A program made the position numbers and the translations under genes. 64,000 bases of DNA from contig CM042086.1 in assembly GCA_023512835.1 (NCBI GenBank), forward strand, positions 4,131,799-4,195,798, given 5' to 3'. Within the stretch, counting starts at the first letter, position 1; the number at the start of each line of letters is the position of its first letter. Shown piece after piece: positions 37,576 through 50,480 of the stretch. Source of the stretch: Taxillus chinensis. Taxonomy: Eukaryota > Streptophyta > Magnoliopsida > Santalales > Loranthaceae. A model generated the notes under the pieces. It was not told where the DNA came from and ran no database searches. It saw only the letters and a program-made list of their open reading frames with translations.

Positions 37576-38974
37576 CCTATTATTGTCCAATGAAATATTA
37601 TCATGTTAGATGTGCACAAAAGACCTAAATTGAATGAGAATAAGACCAAGCAGACACAAAAACATTTTAAAATTTTGCCACAAAAACGTGTTCTTCTAAT
37701 CAATTGTTTATATTATAAAATTATTTAAAATTTTACCCTAAAATAAATTTTAAATTAAAAGTTTTAACTTTATTAAAATAGTTTATCATCTGTACTCAGA
37801 TTTATTGTCGATTATAGAAAATAGCAAAATTTTCCCTACTCTACTCCACTTTCGAAAATAGCAAAATTTGTTCATACCGCAATTTGTGACAACAAAGATT
37901 CTAGAATATTATAGATGAAGAGAAACCTTTTAATACATTTTAAATTTAGAGCAGAAAAAAGTGTTACTCTGATTTATTGTTGATTATAGAAAATTATCCG
38001 AGCCCAAAGTAATTCTTGAATTAATATTTTTTAATGTTTTAATTAAAATAATTTATTAACGGTACTCAGAACATTCATTTTAAGTTTTTTTATTTTTTTA
38101 AAATTTTAACTAAAAATAATACTCCCTAAAATTTTATTCATTTTCGAAACGTCTTGTATATCACATTCCCTATAATTTTTCTATTATTTTAAAATAATAT
38201 TATGTTGAAAATCCAATTTCATATATGTATCATTAACAAGAAAAGACGAAGTCCACTATGTATCTTGTCTTGACGAACAAGTCTTCTGATTCGTCTAGAA
38301 GTATTTCCTTTTAAATTTAGTTTATTTATTTAATTCGTATTAGGATTATTTTGATATTTTATCTTAGTTTTTAAATTGTAATAAAATTTTAATTTTTAGT
38401 CTCTGTCTATGCCTATAATAAGTCTTGTCTATGACAATTTATATATTCTTGACTTTTTATTAGTAATAAACTCTTAATTAGAAATTTATTTTTATATTTT
38501 TGCTTTTTAGTTTATTACATAAATTGCTTGAGATAAAATTTAAATATTTAGTTATTTTTCTCTATATTATTATTATATTGTAATTAAGGTCCTCAACATA
38601 TTCTTATATTATTCCTTTTTTTTTCTCTTTTTTCTACTTATTACAATCATTTGAAAATACACGTGTTAACTAAAATATTTAAGATCATGGAAAAAATTTG
38701 GGGAATAAATAGTGAATAGGGAAGCACTATTAATTTCATGTGAATATATTTGTATTTAAAAAAAAATTATTCTTTATGTGGAATAAAAATGTAAAAAACT
38801 ACAACGTGAATACCATTCATTAATGTCATGTAATTCTTGTTTAGTTGTTGTTCCCATGCTCCCCTCCAAACTCCTTCGTACCATATTTCTTATTAATATA
38901 ATAAGTGCTTAACTTTTTCAGAAAATAAAAGATAAATTATCAAATTGAAGAGTGAAGTATGTTATTTTTAGAAA

Positions 38975-39009
<35 letters not shown>

Positions 39010-40848
39010 TAAATTTATAACACATTTCCAAAATCATAATGAATTAATACCATGATTTTATGGTTTCTTTTGCCATTGTAAATAGGATAAACTGATATTT
39101 TTTATAATTTTCGTTGTAACGTCGGTGTCCTAACTACCAATTTTTATTTATTTACTTTTTCTTGACTTCATAAACTAGTGATAATCGTTACATTTTCTTA
39201 AAAAACAGATTTACCTTTGAAATACTTAAAAAGTCATTTAGCTATCATTAACTGCTAAAACCTACAGTTTTGAAATCGTGAAGGATTATAACAAAACAGA
39301 AACTAAACAACAAATGAAAAGGTAATTGCTGCAATTGGTCATCCAATTTTATTCAAAAATCTTAGGTCATTGAATTCTGTTTTTTCTCATTTAGGTCGTT
39401 CAACTTGTATTTTTTATCATAGAAAGTCATTGTATTTTTCTCATTTAGCTAATGTGTCTTTTTTACAAATTAAATTCACTTTACATATCCTCAGGTGGAA
39501 ATGGCGTGGAATTATTGTTTATTTGAATTATTATTAATTTCTTATGTGGCGCACGAATATGATATAAATGAAAATTTAAAAGAAATGTGTAAGAGACAAT
39601 TGTAAGTTAAAATAGTATATATTTTAATCTAGAAAAAAAATCAAGAAATGAAAGTAGAACAAAAAAAGGAAAAAAAAGGCGCAGAATTGAACAAAGGTTA
39701 CGTGGTTGACATGCAAATGAAATTTCGCTAGGCTAAAATCATTTACCGCAATCTTTCTAATATTAAATTTTCAAAATAATTAAAAATAATATTTTTTCAA
39801 AGTTTACTTTTTCAGTCTCTAATTTAATCCGTTATTAATTAAAATATTATTTTCAAAAATATTTATATTTTTTTTAATTAAAAAAATAAAAATGATGAGG
39901 GAAAAAGAAATAAAAAAAATAAATAGGGTGAGAAAAAATATATAATATTTTAATAAATAAAAAGTAAATAGTATTGATTAATTTAAAGATTATTATGTTA
40001 AATATTTTATTAAAATTGATAGTTTAAAAAGTAGAATTTTTAACTTTTTTTTGGTTAAATTGACTTTTTAAACAAACAAGAAAATACATTAGAGATTCTG
40101 TCATGAATGTTCTAATACAACTAACTATTGTGTTTAATTTGATTAAATTAATATTTATATTAATCAAGTAAAAAAAATAATAATGAAAAAAATAAACCAC
40201 CAATATATACCATGTCATATGGTAAACAAATTATAAAAATGGTTGACACTTTTTGAGAAAAAAATAATTTTAAATGTAAATTATTATAAAGTGAACCATT
40301 TTTATTTTGGATAAAAATATACTTAGTTTGGGGCATATATTGTTAGAAAGTCAATTAGTTTTATTTTGGATTAAAAAAATCAAATAATTTGAAGTATAAA
40401 TTATTATAATGTCAGGTATTTTTATTTTTATTTGCGAAAAAGTTAAATAAAAATAATTGCAACCTCGAAATTAAGTTTACTTTTATCTAAAACGAAAATG
40501 GTCGACTTCGTAATAATTTATACTCTAAATTAATTTCATCAAAATAAAAATGGTTGACCTTATAAAAATTTATATTTAAAATTATTGTTTTTTTTACCCG
40601 AAACGTCAACTATTTTTATAAAAGTTTTACGATTTGAAATGGCATATACATTCGCGATATGAGTCTTTTTCTCTTTTTCATTTTGTTTTTAAAATTTTAT
40701 TGACTTTATTGTTTTATTTATTATTTTTCTTTTTTTTCTTACATATATTACTTTTATTTATTTATTTTGTGACATTTCATTTGAGTGTGACAGATGCTTC
40801 ACTTTCCCTCTAATTTTAAAATAATGACCTTTATTAAAGATAAAGGAA
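36431..40848. other. AT-rich spacer with microsatellites and minor repeats
   Basis: No gene is seen in 4.4 kb. The first 375 bases continue the repeat interrupted at 29324. TA/AT microsatellites lie at about 37528-37575 and 38979-39006. At about 39330-39480 there are repeated phrases of the type (t/c)aggtc(a/g)ttgaa or ttcaac, typical of transposon relics. At about 40240-40640 a roughly 75-base AT-rich phrase (tttatttgg/ taaattattataa) recurs several times in both orientations. Confidence 0.45.
37528..37575 (+). repeat. TA microsatellite
   Basis: About 24 TA units. Confidence 0.95.
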
Positions 40849-41211
40849 TTAAGTTGGCAGACCAAAAACAACCAAAAAAACAAAGTTAAAGTTGGGAAAT
40901 TTGGAGCACAACAGCGGTAATTTTACCAGAATGAGAGTTGGATTTACCAGCCATGACGCCAAGAATTTCACGAATCTCGGTGGCCCAGCCTTCTTGTATA
41001 ACGTGCCGGCGTGGTTGCAAAGCGTGGTGTTGATGTTGATGCTCGTGGCACATTCGCACACACATAGAGTCACTGTCCCTCTCCTCCCCTCTCTCTATCT
41101 CTTTTTCAGTTTGTCTCCCAAAAGCAGGCTCTGGCCTACAATTGCGGTTCAACACACCAGAGCCTAGCCTGAAAAATCTAAAGCGGCGTTGTTCTCAACA
41201 ATTTCCAAGTC
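40849..41211. other. Unassigned GC-richer segment with overlapping short ORFs
   Basis: Overlapping ORFs of 74, 89 and 91 codons exist on both strands. None resembles a family I know, and each runs into low-complexity leader-like DNA. It could be a gene relic or a first exon cut off by the insertions at 41.7 kb. Coding status is unresolved. Confidence 0.3.
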
Positions 41212-41742
41212 TCGTTTCATTCTCCAGTCCAGACTCGAGAGGCTAAAATCTTGTATCGTGTCTCTCTCTATCCCTCCGATCACAAACTTTTATATTTATA
41301 TTTTAGGTTTAATTTCGTTTTTTTTATTTTAATTTCATGAATGTTTATTGGGAGTGTAGTTTAAAATTTGAATTGTATTTTTTTAAATATTTATTAGGAG
41401 AAAAAATATATTTTAAAAATATGTCAAATACCAAAAAAGTGAAAAAAATATATTTAAAAATAAATATTTGATCATCCTAGGTAAAAATATAAGGAAAAAT
41501 AATAATAATTTGATATTCGTGTTAAAATGAATTTAAATTTGAAAAAAAATCAAAAAGTTATTTTTAAAATAGCAAGTTTGATTTAACAAGTGTATCAAAT
41601 AACTAGAGTTGTAAGAGCACTAGTAGCAGATTTCCTATAAAAGTCCGTTTTTCTATATTTAGTGGAAAAAAGTTAAAAGTCCTAAAATCATTCTTACACC
41701 AGATGCTCTACATTTAACTTTATTTATGGGGTTTGTACATTG
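41212..41742 (+). repeat. Tandem duplication copy A, left part
   Basis: Starts tcgtttcattctccagtcc and runs to the chromovirus insertion. It matches 55323-55850 with scattered substitutions. The copy resumes at 54887. Confidence 0.85.
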
Positions 41743-42029
41743 TGTCACGGGGTCAGCCTTTATAGCAGCTTAACCCGTGCGGCACCTAGTTCCCACCCGT
41801 ACGAAGGAACGCTAGGTCAGCCTAACTCGTCGCATTTAGGAAAGCTTTACAACATCACTCCCCTACATATAGATGTTAACACTTTTCTGGCTATGTCGCC
41901 AGGAGACATCATATATGATCGAAATCTAAAATCTCTACAACTTACTCTATAAGCTAAGTACAACACTTTACAAAGGGGAAATACCCCAAAATGGCCTAAG
42001 TATGCTAGGATAAGCCTCGGTCCGTGACA
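41743..42029 (-). repeat. 3' LTR of the chromovirus (internally deleted)
   Basis: 287 bp, TGTCACGGGGTC...GGTCCGTGACA on the plus strand. Compared with the 5' LTR it lacks about 97 bp after cgcattt; the rest matches with few substitutions. Confidence 0.9.
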
Positions 42030-42042
42030 TTCTCCCCCACCC
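42030..42042 (-). other. Polypurine tract of the chromovirus
   Basis: The minus strand reads GGGTGGGGGAGAA directly before the 3' LTR. Confidence 0.8.
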
Positions 42043-45000
42043 GATTTCGCAGCGTCCTCGTTGCGTCTTCGGCTTCCTCGAACTCGTCGAACTGCTGGAT
42101 GTAGCGTTCGGTTTCTTCCCGGTACTCTTCAATCTCTTTGGAGAGTTGCCCTAGATCCTCTTCCTTCTCCCAGCTTGCCTCTTCAACCGGCCTATTCTTC
42201 CATTGGACGTATTACTCCACCCAGCTTGGATCTACGCCCCTTCTTGGCACGACTCTATGAGAGTGGATTTTCTCTATCTCTTTATCGTAGGTCTTGCCCG
42301 TTGATGCTGTTGGTGTCCGCACCGCCCGTTGTACGCTCGTATCTTCCAAGTCTTCGTGGTAAGGCTTGAGCAAACTAACGTGGAACACCGGATGCCTTTG
42401 TAAGCTAGTCGGGAGGTCCAGTTTGTATGAGACCCTCCCAACTCTCTTAAGTACTTTGAAAGGCCCCTCATATCGGCGCACCAAACCCTTATGCAATTGT
42501 CTGAGTGCTTTGGTTTGGCGCGGAAGGAGTTTGAGCATCACCATGTCTCCTTCCTGAAATTCCAAGGGCCTCCTTTGTTGATCCGCCCACTTCTTCATCT
42601 TCTTTGCCGCTTTGTGCAAGTATGCCCTGGCCAGATCCGTCTGTTCATGCCATCGTTTTGCAAACTTGAACGCCGCGGGGCTCTTTCCAGTGTACCCCCG
42701 AATGATGGAAGTGGGCGTCAATGGTTGCTGCCCAGTTGCAAGTTCGAACGGACTCTCGTTCGTGGACTCGCTCTTCTGCAAGTTATATGAGAATTGGGCT
42801 ATGTCCAACAACTTGGCCCAATCTCTTTGGTTGGCACTCACATAATGCCTTAGATATAGCTCCAGTAAGCCATTGACACGTTCTGTTTGGCCATCTGTTT
42901 GTGGGTGGAAACTTGTTGAAAAGTTTAAGTCCGAACCCATTATCCGGAACAGCTCGGTCCAAAACCGCCCAGTGAATCGTGAGTCCCGATCGCTCACGAT
43001 TGTCTTTGGAATGCCCCAGTACTTCACCACGTACTTGAAGAATAGTCGGGCCGTGTCGTCTGCCGTGCAGTCCTTCGGAGCTGGAATGAAAACTCCATAC
43101 TTAGAGAATCGGTCGACCACCACAATGATCGTACCGCATCCTTCGGATCTTGGGAGACAAACAATGAAGTCCATCGAAACACTTTCCCAAAGTCTTTCCG
43201 GAGTAGGCAAAGGTTCTAACAGTCCTGCCGATTGCCGATTCTCTATCTTGTCTTGTTGGCACACAAGACAAGTCCTCACGTACACTTGAACGTTCTTGTA
43301 AAGTTGAGGCCGGAGTAGCTCCGTTCCACCAACGCCAAGGTACGATCGACTCCGGGATGGCCAGCCCACCGCGAGTCGTGACACTCTTTGAGGATGTCTC
43401 TCCTCAAACTTCCCCATTTGGGAACCTACACCCGTTCCCCTCGAGTATGGAGCAAGTCGTCCCTTAGCCAAAATCGCCGCGTCTTCCCAGCTTTGACGCA
43501 TTCCACCAAGGACTTGGCTAATGGATCGTGCTCCATTCCTTCCTTAAGTTTGTCCACCAGGGGGAATTGTGGTTGGCTAATGGCTGCGAGTTCCGCCTTT
43601 CGACTTAGTGCATCGGCCACCACATTATTTGTGCCCGGTTTGTACTCGAGCACAAAGTCGAATTCCGCTAGGAGTCCTTGCCACCGTGCTTGCTTCGGAG
43701 TTAAGTTCCTTTGAGTTAGGAAATAACTCGTAGCAATGTTGTCCGTCTTCACCACGAACTTGGACCCTAGCAAATAATGCTTCCACACCTGAAGGCAATG
43801 CATAACTGCCGTCATCTCCTTTTCATGCACCGCGTACCTCCGTTCGGTGCCATTAAGTTTTCGGCTTTCATATGCTACAGGATGTCCCTCCTGCATTAAA
43901 ACTCCACCGATGGTAAAGTCTAAAGCATCCGTGTGAACTTCATAAGGTTTCGTATGGTCCGGCAGTGCCATCACCGGTCCGTTTGTCACGGCTTGCTTCA
44001 ACTTCTCAAATGCCTCTCGGCAAGCATCACCCCACACCCAAGTCTTGTTCTTCTTTAGTAGTTCCGTCAAGAGTGCGGCAATGTGGGAATAGCCACGGAT
44101 GAATCTTCTATAGTAGTTAACTAAGCCAAGGAAGGAACGCATTTCAGGGACTTTCTTGGGCGTCTCCCATTCCTTGATGGCTAACACTTTCTTGTTATCC
44201 ATCTTCAACTTGCCGCCGCCGATAATGTGACCCAAGAAGGGCACTTCCTTCTTCGCAAAGTCACATTTCTCCTTCTTCACAAAGAATTGGTTCTCCCTCA
44301 AGATTTGGAAAACCCGTCGTAGATGTGCCTTGTGTTCCTCCAAGGTTTCTTTGTAGGGGACAATGTCATCAAGGTACACCACGACGAATCTGTCCCAAGT
44401 ATGGTTGGAAGATTCGGTTCATCAACGTACAAAATGTGGCAGGGGCGTTTGTGAGGCCAAAGGGCATCACCAAGAACTCGTAAGAGCCGTATCTTGTGAC
44501 GCACGCCGTCTTTGCCTCATCACCTTCGGCTATCCGCACTTACCAATATCCCGACCGTAAGTCTAGCTTTGAGAACCAACTCGCAGCACCAAGTTGATCA
44601 AAGAGGTCGGATATAAGTGGGATGGGGTAGTGTTCTTCACCGTTATCTTGTTCAGCGCCCTATAGTCAATGCACGGCGCATCGACCCATCGTGCTTCTTT
44701 TGGAACAACACCGGTGCTCCAAATGGCGCTTTGGATGGCCGAATGAATCCGGCATCCAACAAGTCCTTCAATTGTTTCCGGTTCCTCCAACTCCAGGTGG
44801 TGCCATCCGATAGGGCACCGCAGCCAGAGGCCTTGCACCGGCTTCTAGTTCGATCTTGTGGTCCACCTCCTGCTTCGACGGAAGTTGTTTGGGGAGTTCG
44901 GGTGGCATAACGTCCCCAAACTCTTCAAGGACCGTCTTCACTTCCGTTGGGGGCTCCTCTCCAACACTTGGGCATCCTTCCTTCACCATAGCAATGAAGG

Positions 45001-45464
45001 TTGGCTCCTGTCGCCTAACTCCTTTAGACAGTTGGAGCGCCGAAAGAGACCTCGCCTTAAGCTCTTCTTCCCGCATTACCTTCACCATGCACGTTTTCCC
45101 CTCGTCCATGATGCACATTGTGTTGGTGCTAGGAATTGGAATTGCCCGCACCTGGTCAACGAACTCCATCCCCAACACCATGGGATAGTCGTCCATCGAC
45201 ACCACGGAGAGATTCACCTTGCCTCTCCACTCGCCAATACTTAGCTCGACACCTCGAGCCACACCATGGATTGGACTGGCACTGGAGTTCACCGCCTTCA
45301 GCCAGCCCTTCTCTTCTTTGTAGACTATCCCCAGCCTACGAGCTTCTTCCACCTTGATGAAGTTGTTGGTCGCACCCGTGTCCACCAAGGCCTTAGTTTC
45401 AAGGTTGTTGGCCTTAGCGAGCACGTACATGTGGCCCTTCTGTCGTCCGGATGGTGGTACCTCC
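42043..45464 (-). pseudogene. Chromovirus pol: protease, RT, RNase H, integrase, chromodomain
   Basis: Minus-strand blocks in order. Protease KALVDTGATNNFIKVEE lies near 45380. RT starts [16 protein letters not shown] (near 44890), but its frame breaks at about 44800. [13 protein letters not shown] is in a second frame (near 44660) and another break follows. RT resumes with [17 protein letters not shown] from 44382. RNase H has HTDALDFTIGGVLMQEGHP. Integrase has a CLVCQQDK zinc-finger end, MDFIVCLPRSEG, VSDRDSRFTGRFW and HPQTDGQTERVNG, so the D, D, E triad is present. A TAA stop (42212-42214) interrupts the chromodomain, whose rest reads YVQWKNRPVEEASWEKEED. The N-terminal integrase region is also frameshifted near 43440. 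It is clearly non-functional. Confidence 0.9.
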
Positions 45465-46031
45465 ACCTTTGTAATGACCCGTGTGTAACTCGTGTGTAAG
45501 GAGTTAACCACAAACACCTTGGATGTTGGTACACAAGTTTAAGGTAAGGGATGAGCCCAAGAGGGGACTTTTGAGAGGTGCATGTGTCAAGCGATAGCGT
45601 ACATTTATGCCCTAGGAAGATGCTATGCGTTTACAGGCGGTTTTAAGCTGTTTTGGCTGATCTTGGAGCTTACTTTTGACCTAGTAGATGGCCTCAAACA
45701 ATTGGCGTGCAAGAACAAAAGTTTCTTAGAATGAGGTCCTCTATCTACCACAGAAATTTCAGAGCATTTGGAGCTGAACGTGAATTCACCCATTTCACGT
45801 GCAAGCATATTTTTGCTCCTCAGGCCTCTACAAGATGCAAGGAGACTTGTGGTGAAGTTTGAGTGCATTTGGAGCTGCATGCCAATTGGGGAATTGGCGT
45901 GCAAATTGGCGTGCGGTGTATTTTTGCATGGTTCCCTTGGTTTTGTCATTCTAATGATCTTTCTCCAAAGGACCATGTTGAAATTCTGAGTATTTTGGCC
46001 TATATGGGTGCGGAAAGGTGCTAACTTGTGT

Positions 46032-46110
46032 GATCAAAACTAGGTCGTTTTGATCCTGGGTTTTACTTAATCAAAACTACGTCGTTTTGATGTGGGTGGT
46101 GTCTATATAA
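46032..46110 (+). promoter_or_regulatory. LTR promoter with two imperfect palindromes and TATA
   Basis: Two copies of ATCAAAACTA(G/C)GTCGTTTTGAT, each almost self-complementary, lie 35 and 75 bases upstream of tctatataagg. The same block is in the right LTR (51852-51929). TCGTTTTGAT palindromes of this kind are plausible enhancer sites of the U3 region. Confidence 0.55.
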
Positions 46111-46762
46111 GGAGGGCTTGAGTTTGAGTTTAGGGTTCTTGTGTTCCTTTGCTTGCAGTTCCGCCTGAGAGAGAGAGAGAGCTAGAGAGAGAGGGAAGGG
46201 GAGTTGCTTGGTTCTTTGGGAGCATCTTGCGTGGGGAGGACGGCGTTTGGCGCGGGAGCAAGGATGACCTGCTTTAAGGTAGGGGTTCTGTTCTTCCTAA
46301 TCCCTCCTCTGTCCTAGGGTCCTAGGGCGGATTCCGGGCCGTATCTACGTTTATATATACATATGTAATCCATATAGGTGTGATCTCCTATATGGATGTT
46401 GGCCTTCAGTGGCGTATTGGTGTGATTTCTGAGGTTGGGTGGTTAGTGCATGTTAAGTGTTTGATAAAATGCCGGTGTGGATATGCCTGTATGAATATGC
46501 CTGTGTGTATGCTCAGAACGTGTTTGAAATAATGCCTGTGAGGCTATGTATATTCCGTGTCTCGAAATAATATCTGTGTGGCTGGGATTGTGAGCCTGTG
46601 AATATGTGCATGCTAAGTGTTCGACGTTATTCCCGGTGTGACTAAGCATATTAAGTGTTTGATGTTATGCCTGTATGGTCTTATGTGCTGTGTGGTTGCT
46701 TGTACACCCGGTGGCTGTGGAAGCCCGGGACCGTTTTGTGTTAGCCTGTGAGGCTGTGGAAA

Positions 46763-46814
46763 CTTGGCCTGAAGAGGCGGTTAAATCACTTGGCCTGAAG
46801 AGGCGGTTAAATCA
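46763..46814 (+). repeat. 26-bp minisatellite, two copies (left LTR)
   Basis: The unit begins cttggcctgaagaggcgg and ends ttaaatca. There are two perfect copies here and five in the right LTR. Confidence 0.95.
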
Positions 46815-47183
46815 CCTCTGAAAAAAAAAAAAAAATAAAAATAAAAAATAAAAAAATAATTGTGATAAAAGAAAATATGAATAATGTGATAAGGCGTGAA
46901 CTGTGCAACTCTGATTTTATTTGAAGTACCTTGAGCATGACTACAAGGAAATGTCCTTGTTTAGTTGAACTGTGTGCTTGTGGAATGGATGCTTGTGCAA
47001 TGTGGTTTAATGAGAACTGAAATGTGTGCAGTGTGTGTAATTGCATGGATAAAGGGTTTGAACATGATAAAGTTTCAATTGTGCAACTCTGAAATTTTGT
47101 GATGATTTGAGCATGGAAACATGGAAAAGAAATTGTGGAAGTGAAACTGTGTGCTTGGAAACTTGAGGCTTGTGACCTGTTAA

Positions 47184-47186
<3 letters not shown>

Positions 47187-47215
<29 letters not shown>
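47187..47215 (+). repeat. A-tract
   Basis: A run of about 29 A follows the second internal repeat. It gives a false poly-Phe ORF on the other strand. Confidence 0.95.
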
Positions 47216-47218
<3 letters not shown>

Positions 47219-50200
47219 AAATGTGATTTGTTTGGTGTTCCGTGAATGGTTGAGCATGTGATTTGCTTGGTACTGTGTGAAATAAGCGTGGTTATGAGCA
47301 ATGCAATGGAATGTAAAATTGGTATAATCTGTTAAATGTGAACCTATAGACTTGTATGGTAATAATGCGTGTTATAGCTTAAGCTGCTTAGTCGGTAGTG
47401 GTCTCGCGATTGTTGAGATTATGGAGTGATGACCTAGAGCGCTGCCTTTTCGTGGAGCCAATGTCTCCGAAAATTGTGACCGGTACGACTATTGAGGTAG
47501 CAAAGCCCGCCCCCCAGTGCGGCAAGTGGGAGAGCTGCAGGATGTAAGTAATGAGGTTGGCATCTTAAGCCTGGTAATGCAAGAGTTGAGGGATGAGATT
47601 CGACAACCGATTAAGAGCGAGGTACGTCGAGAGCTATCAACCCCACATCATCGGGGGGATCTTGGGTGAAGATTAATTGAAGCATAGTTGTCCTGATCAG
47701 CGAAAGGGGCTCAAGAGGTAGAGACCGGTTTCCCAAAGGGGTTGTTCTTGCGGTGGACAACCGGGACATTGGAAAGTAGGACATCTCCCGACACTGTTTT
47801 GGTAAAACAAGTCATGGTGCTAGAAGACTGGCTCAACGAGCTAGGGACAAAGCAAAATTCAAGCGAGGCTAGGAGGAGAGCATGGCAAGAACTTTCCTTA
47901 GTCACGGGTACGATTTTGATTCTCGCGTGTTAAGATTTCTGTTTAGTGGTGGTATCATATTCCTTTAATGATAGTGATCGGTTGAGTCTCGTGCAGGATT
48001 AGGTGAGGTCGGGTGAACCTTTGATTGTTGCGTTTCTAGCAATTTGATTAAGTCACTTGTGATAAAGGGGTATTTTATTTGGGTGGGCTCTTGAGCCACT
48101 GTTTTATGTTAGGTGAGGCTTTGAAGGTCGTTTGAGTTACCATTTTGGATGGACGTAGTTGGGGACCTACTAGAGAATAAATGAGTAAAATAAATAAATA
48201 AAATATATATATGATACCAAAAAACTAATAAATTACTAATGGTTATAAACAGTTATTGGAAAGAGTGGTGGTTTTAATGCGGTCTAAAGTGTTAATTGCA
48301 TCTTCGTGTGGTAGTCAATTTTGGGCGCCCGTGTGTGAGGAAAGTAATAAATGTCACCGTGTTACCCCTAATACTCTAGCGTAGGTGAGATTACCTCTGC
48401 CTAGCTAGCCTAGGAAAGCGGAGGCATGAGTTAGTGGCTTGTGGGTAGTGTGTGACCCCGCTGTGGCAACCTTGAGTAATAGAAATGTGTTTTCTTGTGA
48501 GTAGAGGTTTCGTAGATGTCTTACTTAAGAAGGATGTTCTTTTGGTAACCTTTCCAAGTGTCAAGGTTGAGGGAGGAAATTGCCACTAGTATAACCCACC
48601 CCTTGAGTCATTGAAATCTAAATTGATTGGCGAGAGTGGTATGTGGTTTTAAGATTCTTGTGGGTGTCCTATGGAAATGGCTGCAAATTCTTGGGTGGCC
48701 AAACATTGACCACGTGTCATCTGGTGGTGTGTGAAAGACCTTGGGTAATGTTCATAGGATATGTGGTGAAATGGGTTTGCGTATGTATAAGAATGTGATG
48801 AGTTCTGGAACTAGGTTACGAGTGAGTTTATAGGATCCTGCCCATGAACCCAATCGGTGCAAGCGGCAAGCGAGTGAGATTGGGCAGGCCTTGTTTGGGT
48901 TTTTCCTCATAATTGGGAGACACCTTCCGAGGGGTTGAGGATGTACTCCTGGTGGTAGGACCATTCCGTTAATCCATGTCGTGTGGGTAATAGGCTTAAA
49001 AGAGGCGAGGAGGTGGGGACTAGTATGTCCTCTCTTACATGTGTTCTACACGGTAGTTTATTTCGTGTGTTGTGGTTGCTTTGTTTTGTTGTGTGTGTTA
49101 CATATGTCTTAAAGGAGTAGCAAAGTTCTTATGTGTGGGCCTCGTGGCATTCATATGCGAGAGGAGTAAGAGGTGATGCATGCGCATATTATGTGCGGTG
49201 TGGGATGAAGAGGGGTGTTATGTGTAATGTTGATGTTATTCCTTGTCACATATGATGGCATGCTAATTAAAAGTGTGAAAGTATTGATGCGTTGTGATTC
49301 ACTAAATGGAGTCGGATGTGAGTTTTGCTTGTAAGGGGTATTAGTCTTACCCTTTTGGGGGGAGATTTGTGTCCTGCGGCTACCATGGGGTCCTCATGCT
49401 ACATATGTTCTTCTTGAAAGTCTTTCGTGTGCGTTTTGATGCGGTAAGTGACATGGTCCACGCCATCAAAGTGTTGGTGTGTTTGGGAGCTACGTGAATG
49501 TCCCGAATAAGGAGTTTGCATGCCTCGTTTCTTGTGCCTACCCGGAGGAATTGCGGTGACCATATTAAGTCGCGGCTAGAGCCTGAGTATTTCTTGGTCC
49601 ATTTGAGTGTTTTGCTGGTGTGTTGAGATAAAACGTAATAGTTGATATAGCGGAGTTGGTGGGCCATGAGGTGGAGTATGTCTTGGAGGCAAGGGATTTT
49701 CTTGTGACCTGTGAGTGGTGACACGAGAGGATTCCATTGTGGTCAGGTTGCGAGATAGGAGCGTTTTCGGTGTGGGGGGGGGGGACTATGATGTTCATAG
49801 CTACTTGGCGTCAAGGGATTCCTATCGCGTGGTCCGTCTGTCGACTTGGTAAGGCATTATCTCTTGGGGTGTACGGTAAGCCTCGGTTGTGAAGGCCGTG
49901 TGGGACCTTGGCGGATCTCTGTTTGACCGTGATCAAGGAGGTCGATTCTCAAAGTCGGTGACTAGTGATAGCCCGATAGTGGGTTTTGGTCTTACCATGG
50001 TTGTGTGTGTGGTCTTGCATTCTTGTTTTTAGTGCATCCTTGGACTCCGTTGGGCGCCAGGTTGACTGCGACCGAGTGGTTAAGGGCACACTCCATTCTC
50101 GTGTTTCTATGTCTAGGCTTGTACTGCGTTCGCGTCACCATTGGCGTTGGTGGGGTTTCAATGTTCCTTGCTTGAGTGAGGTGGTTTTCGCAGTGATGAT

Positions 50201-50480
50201 GGTCTTGCTGAGGTGAGCTCCCTGGGTGGGAATGTGATTGTGGTTTGCATCATGCTATCCTATTTGTTTGTGTTTCATTGTGACCTCATGGTGCTTGCTT
50301 GTTAGGGTGTGGTCTACCTATGGGCTGAGGTCACGTTGACTTCAACTCCCAATTGTTGGGTATTTTACGTTGTGGAGTGTTGGTCCCATCATGCCGCGAG
50401 TTGGCATCTCCAACATTTGTGGTAATGACTACATTATGTGTTGCTTTGATCTTTTCGCGTTGTTTACTACTTGGTTTCTC

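Larger units (their letters stand above)
45470..46814 (+). repeat. Left LTR of the inner element, truncated after the minisatellite
   Basis: It matches 51290-52626 closely, then similarity stops. The last part of the LTR (about 500-580 bases in the right copy, holding R/U5 and the GTGACA end) is not found here, and no clean primer site follows. A phrase tggtatcat at 47949 is a weak candidate. Confidence 0.85.

Noticed and set aside
40985..41010. cccagccttcttgtataacg resembles a Gateway att site
   Set aside because: Several mismatches, no vector sequence around it; chance similarity.
46807..47301. 164-codon minus-strand ORF with poly-Phe
   Set aside because: Produced by A-tracts in the inner LTR element.
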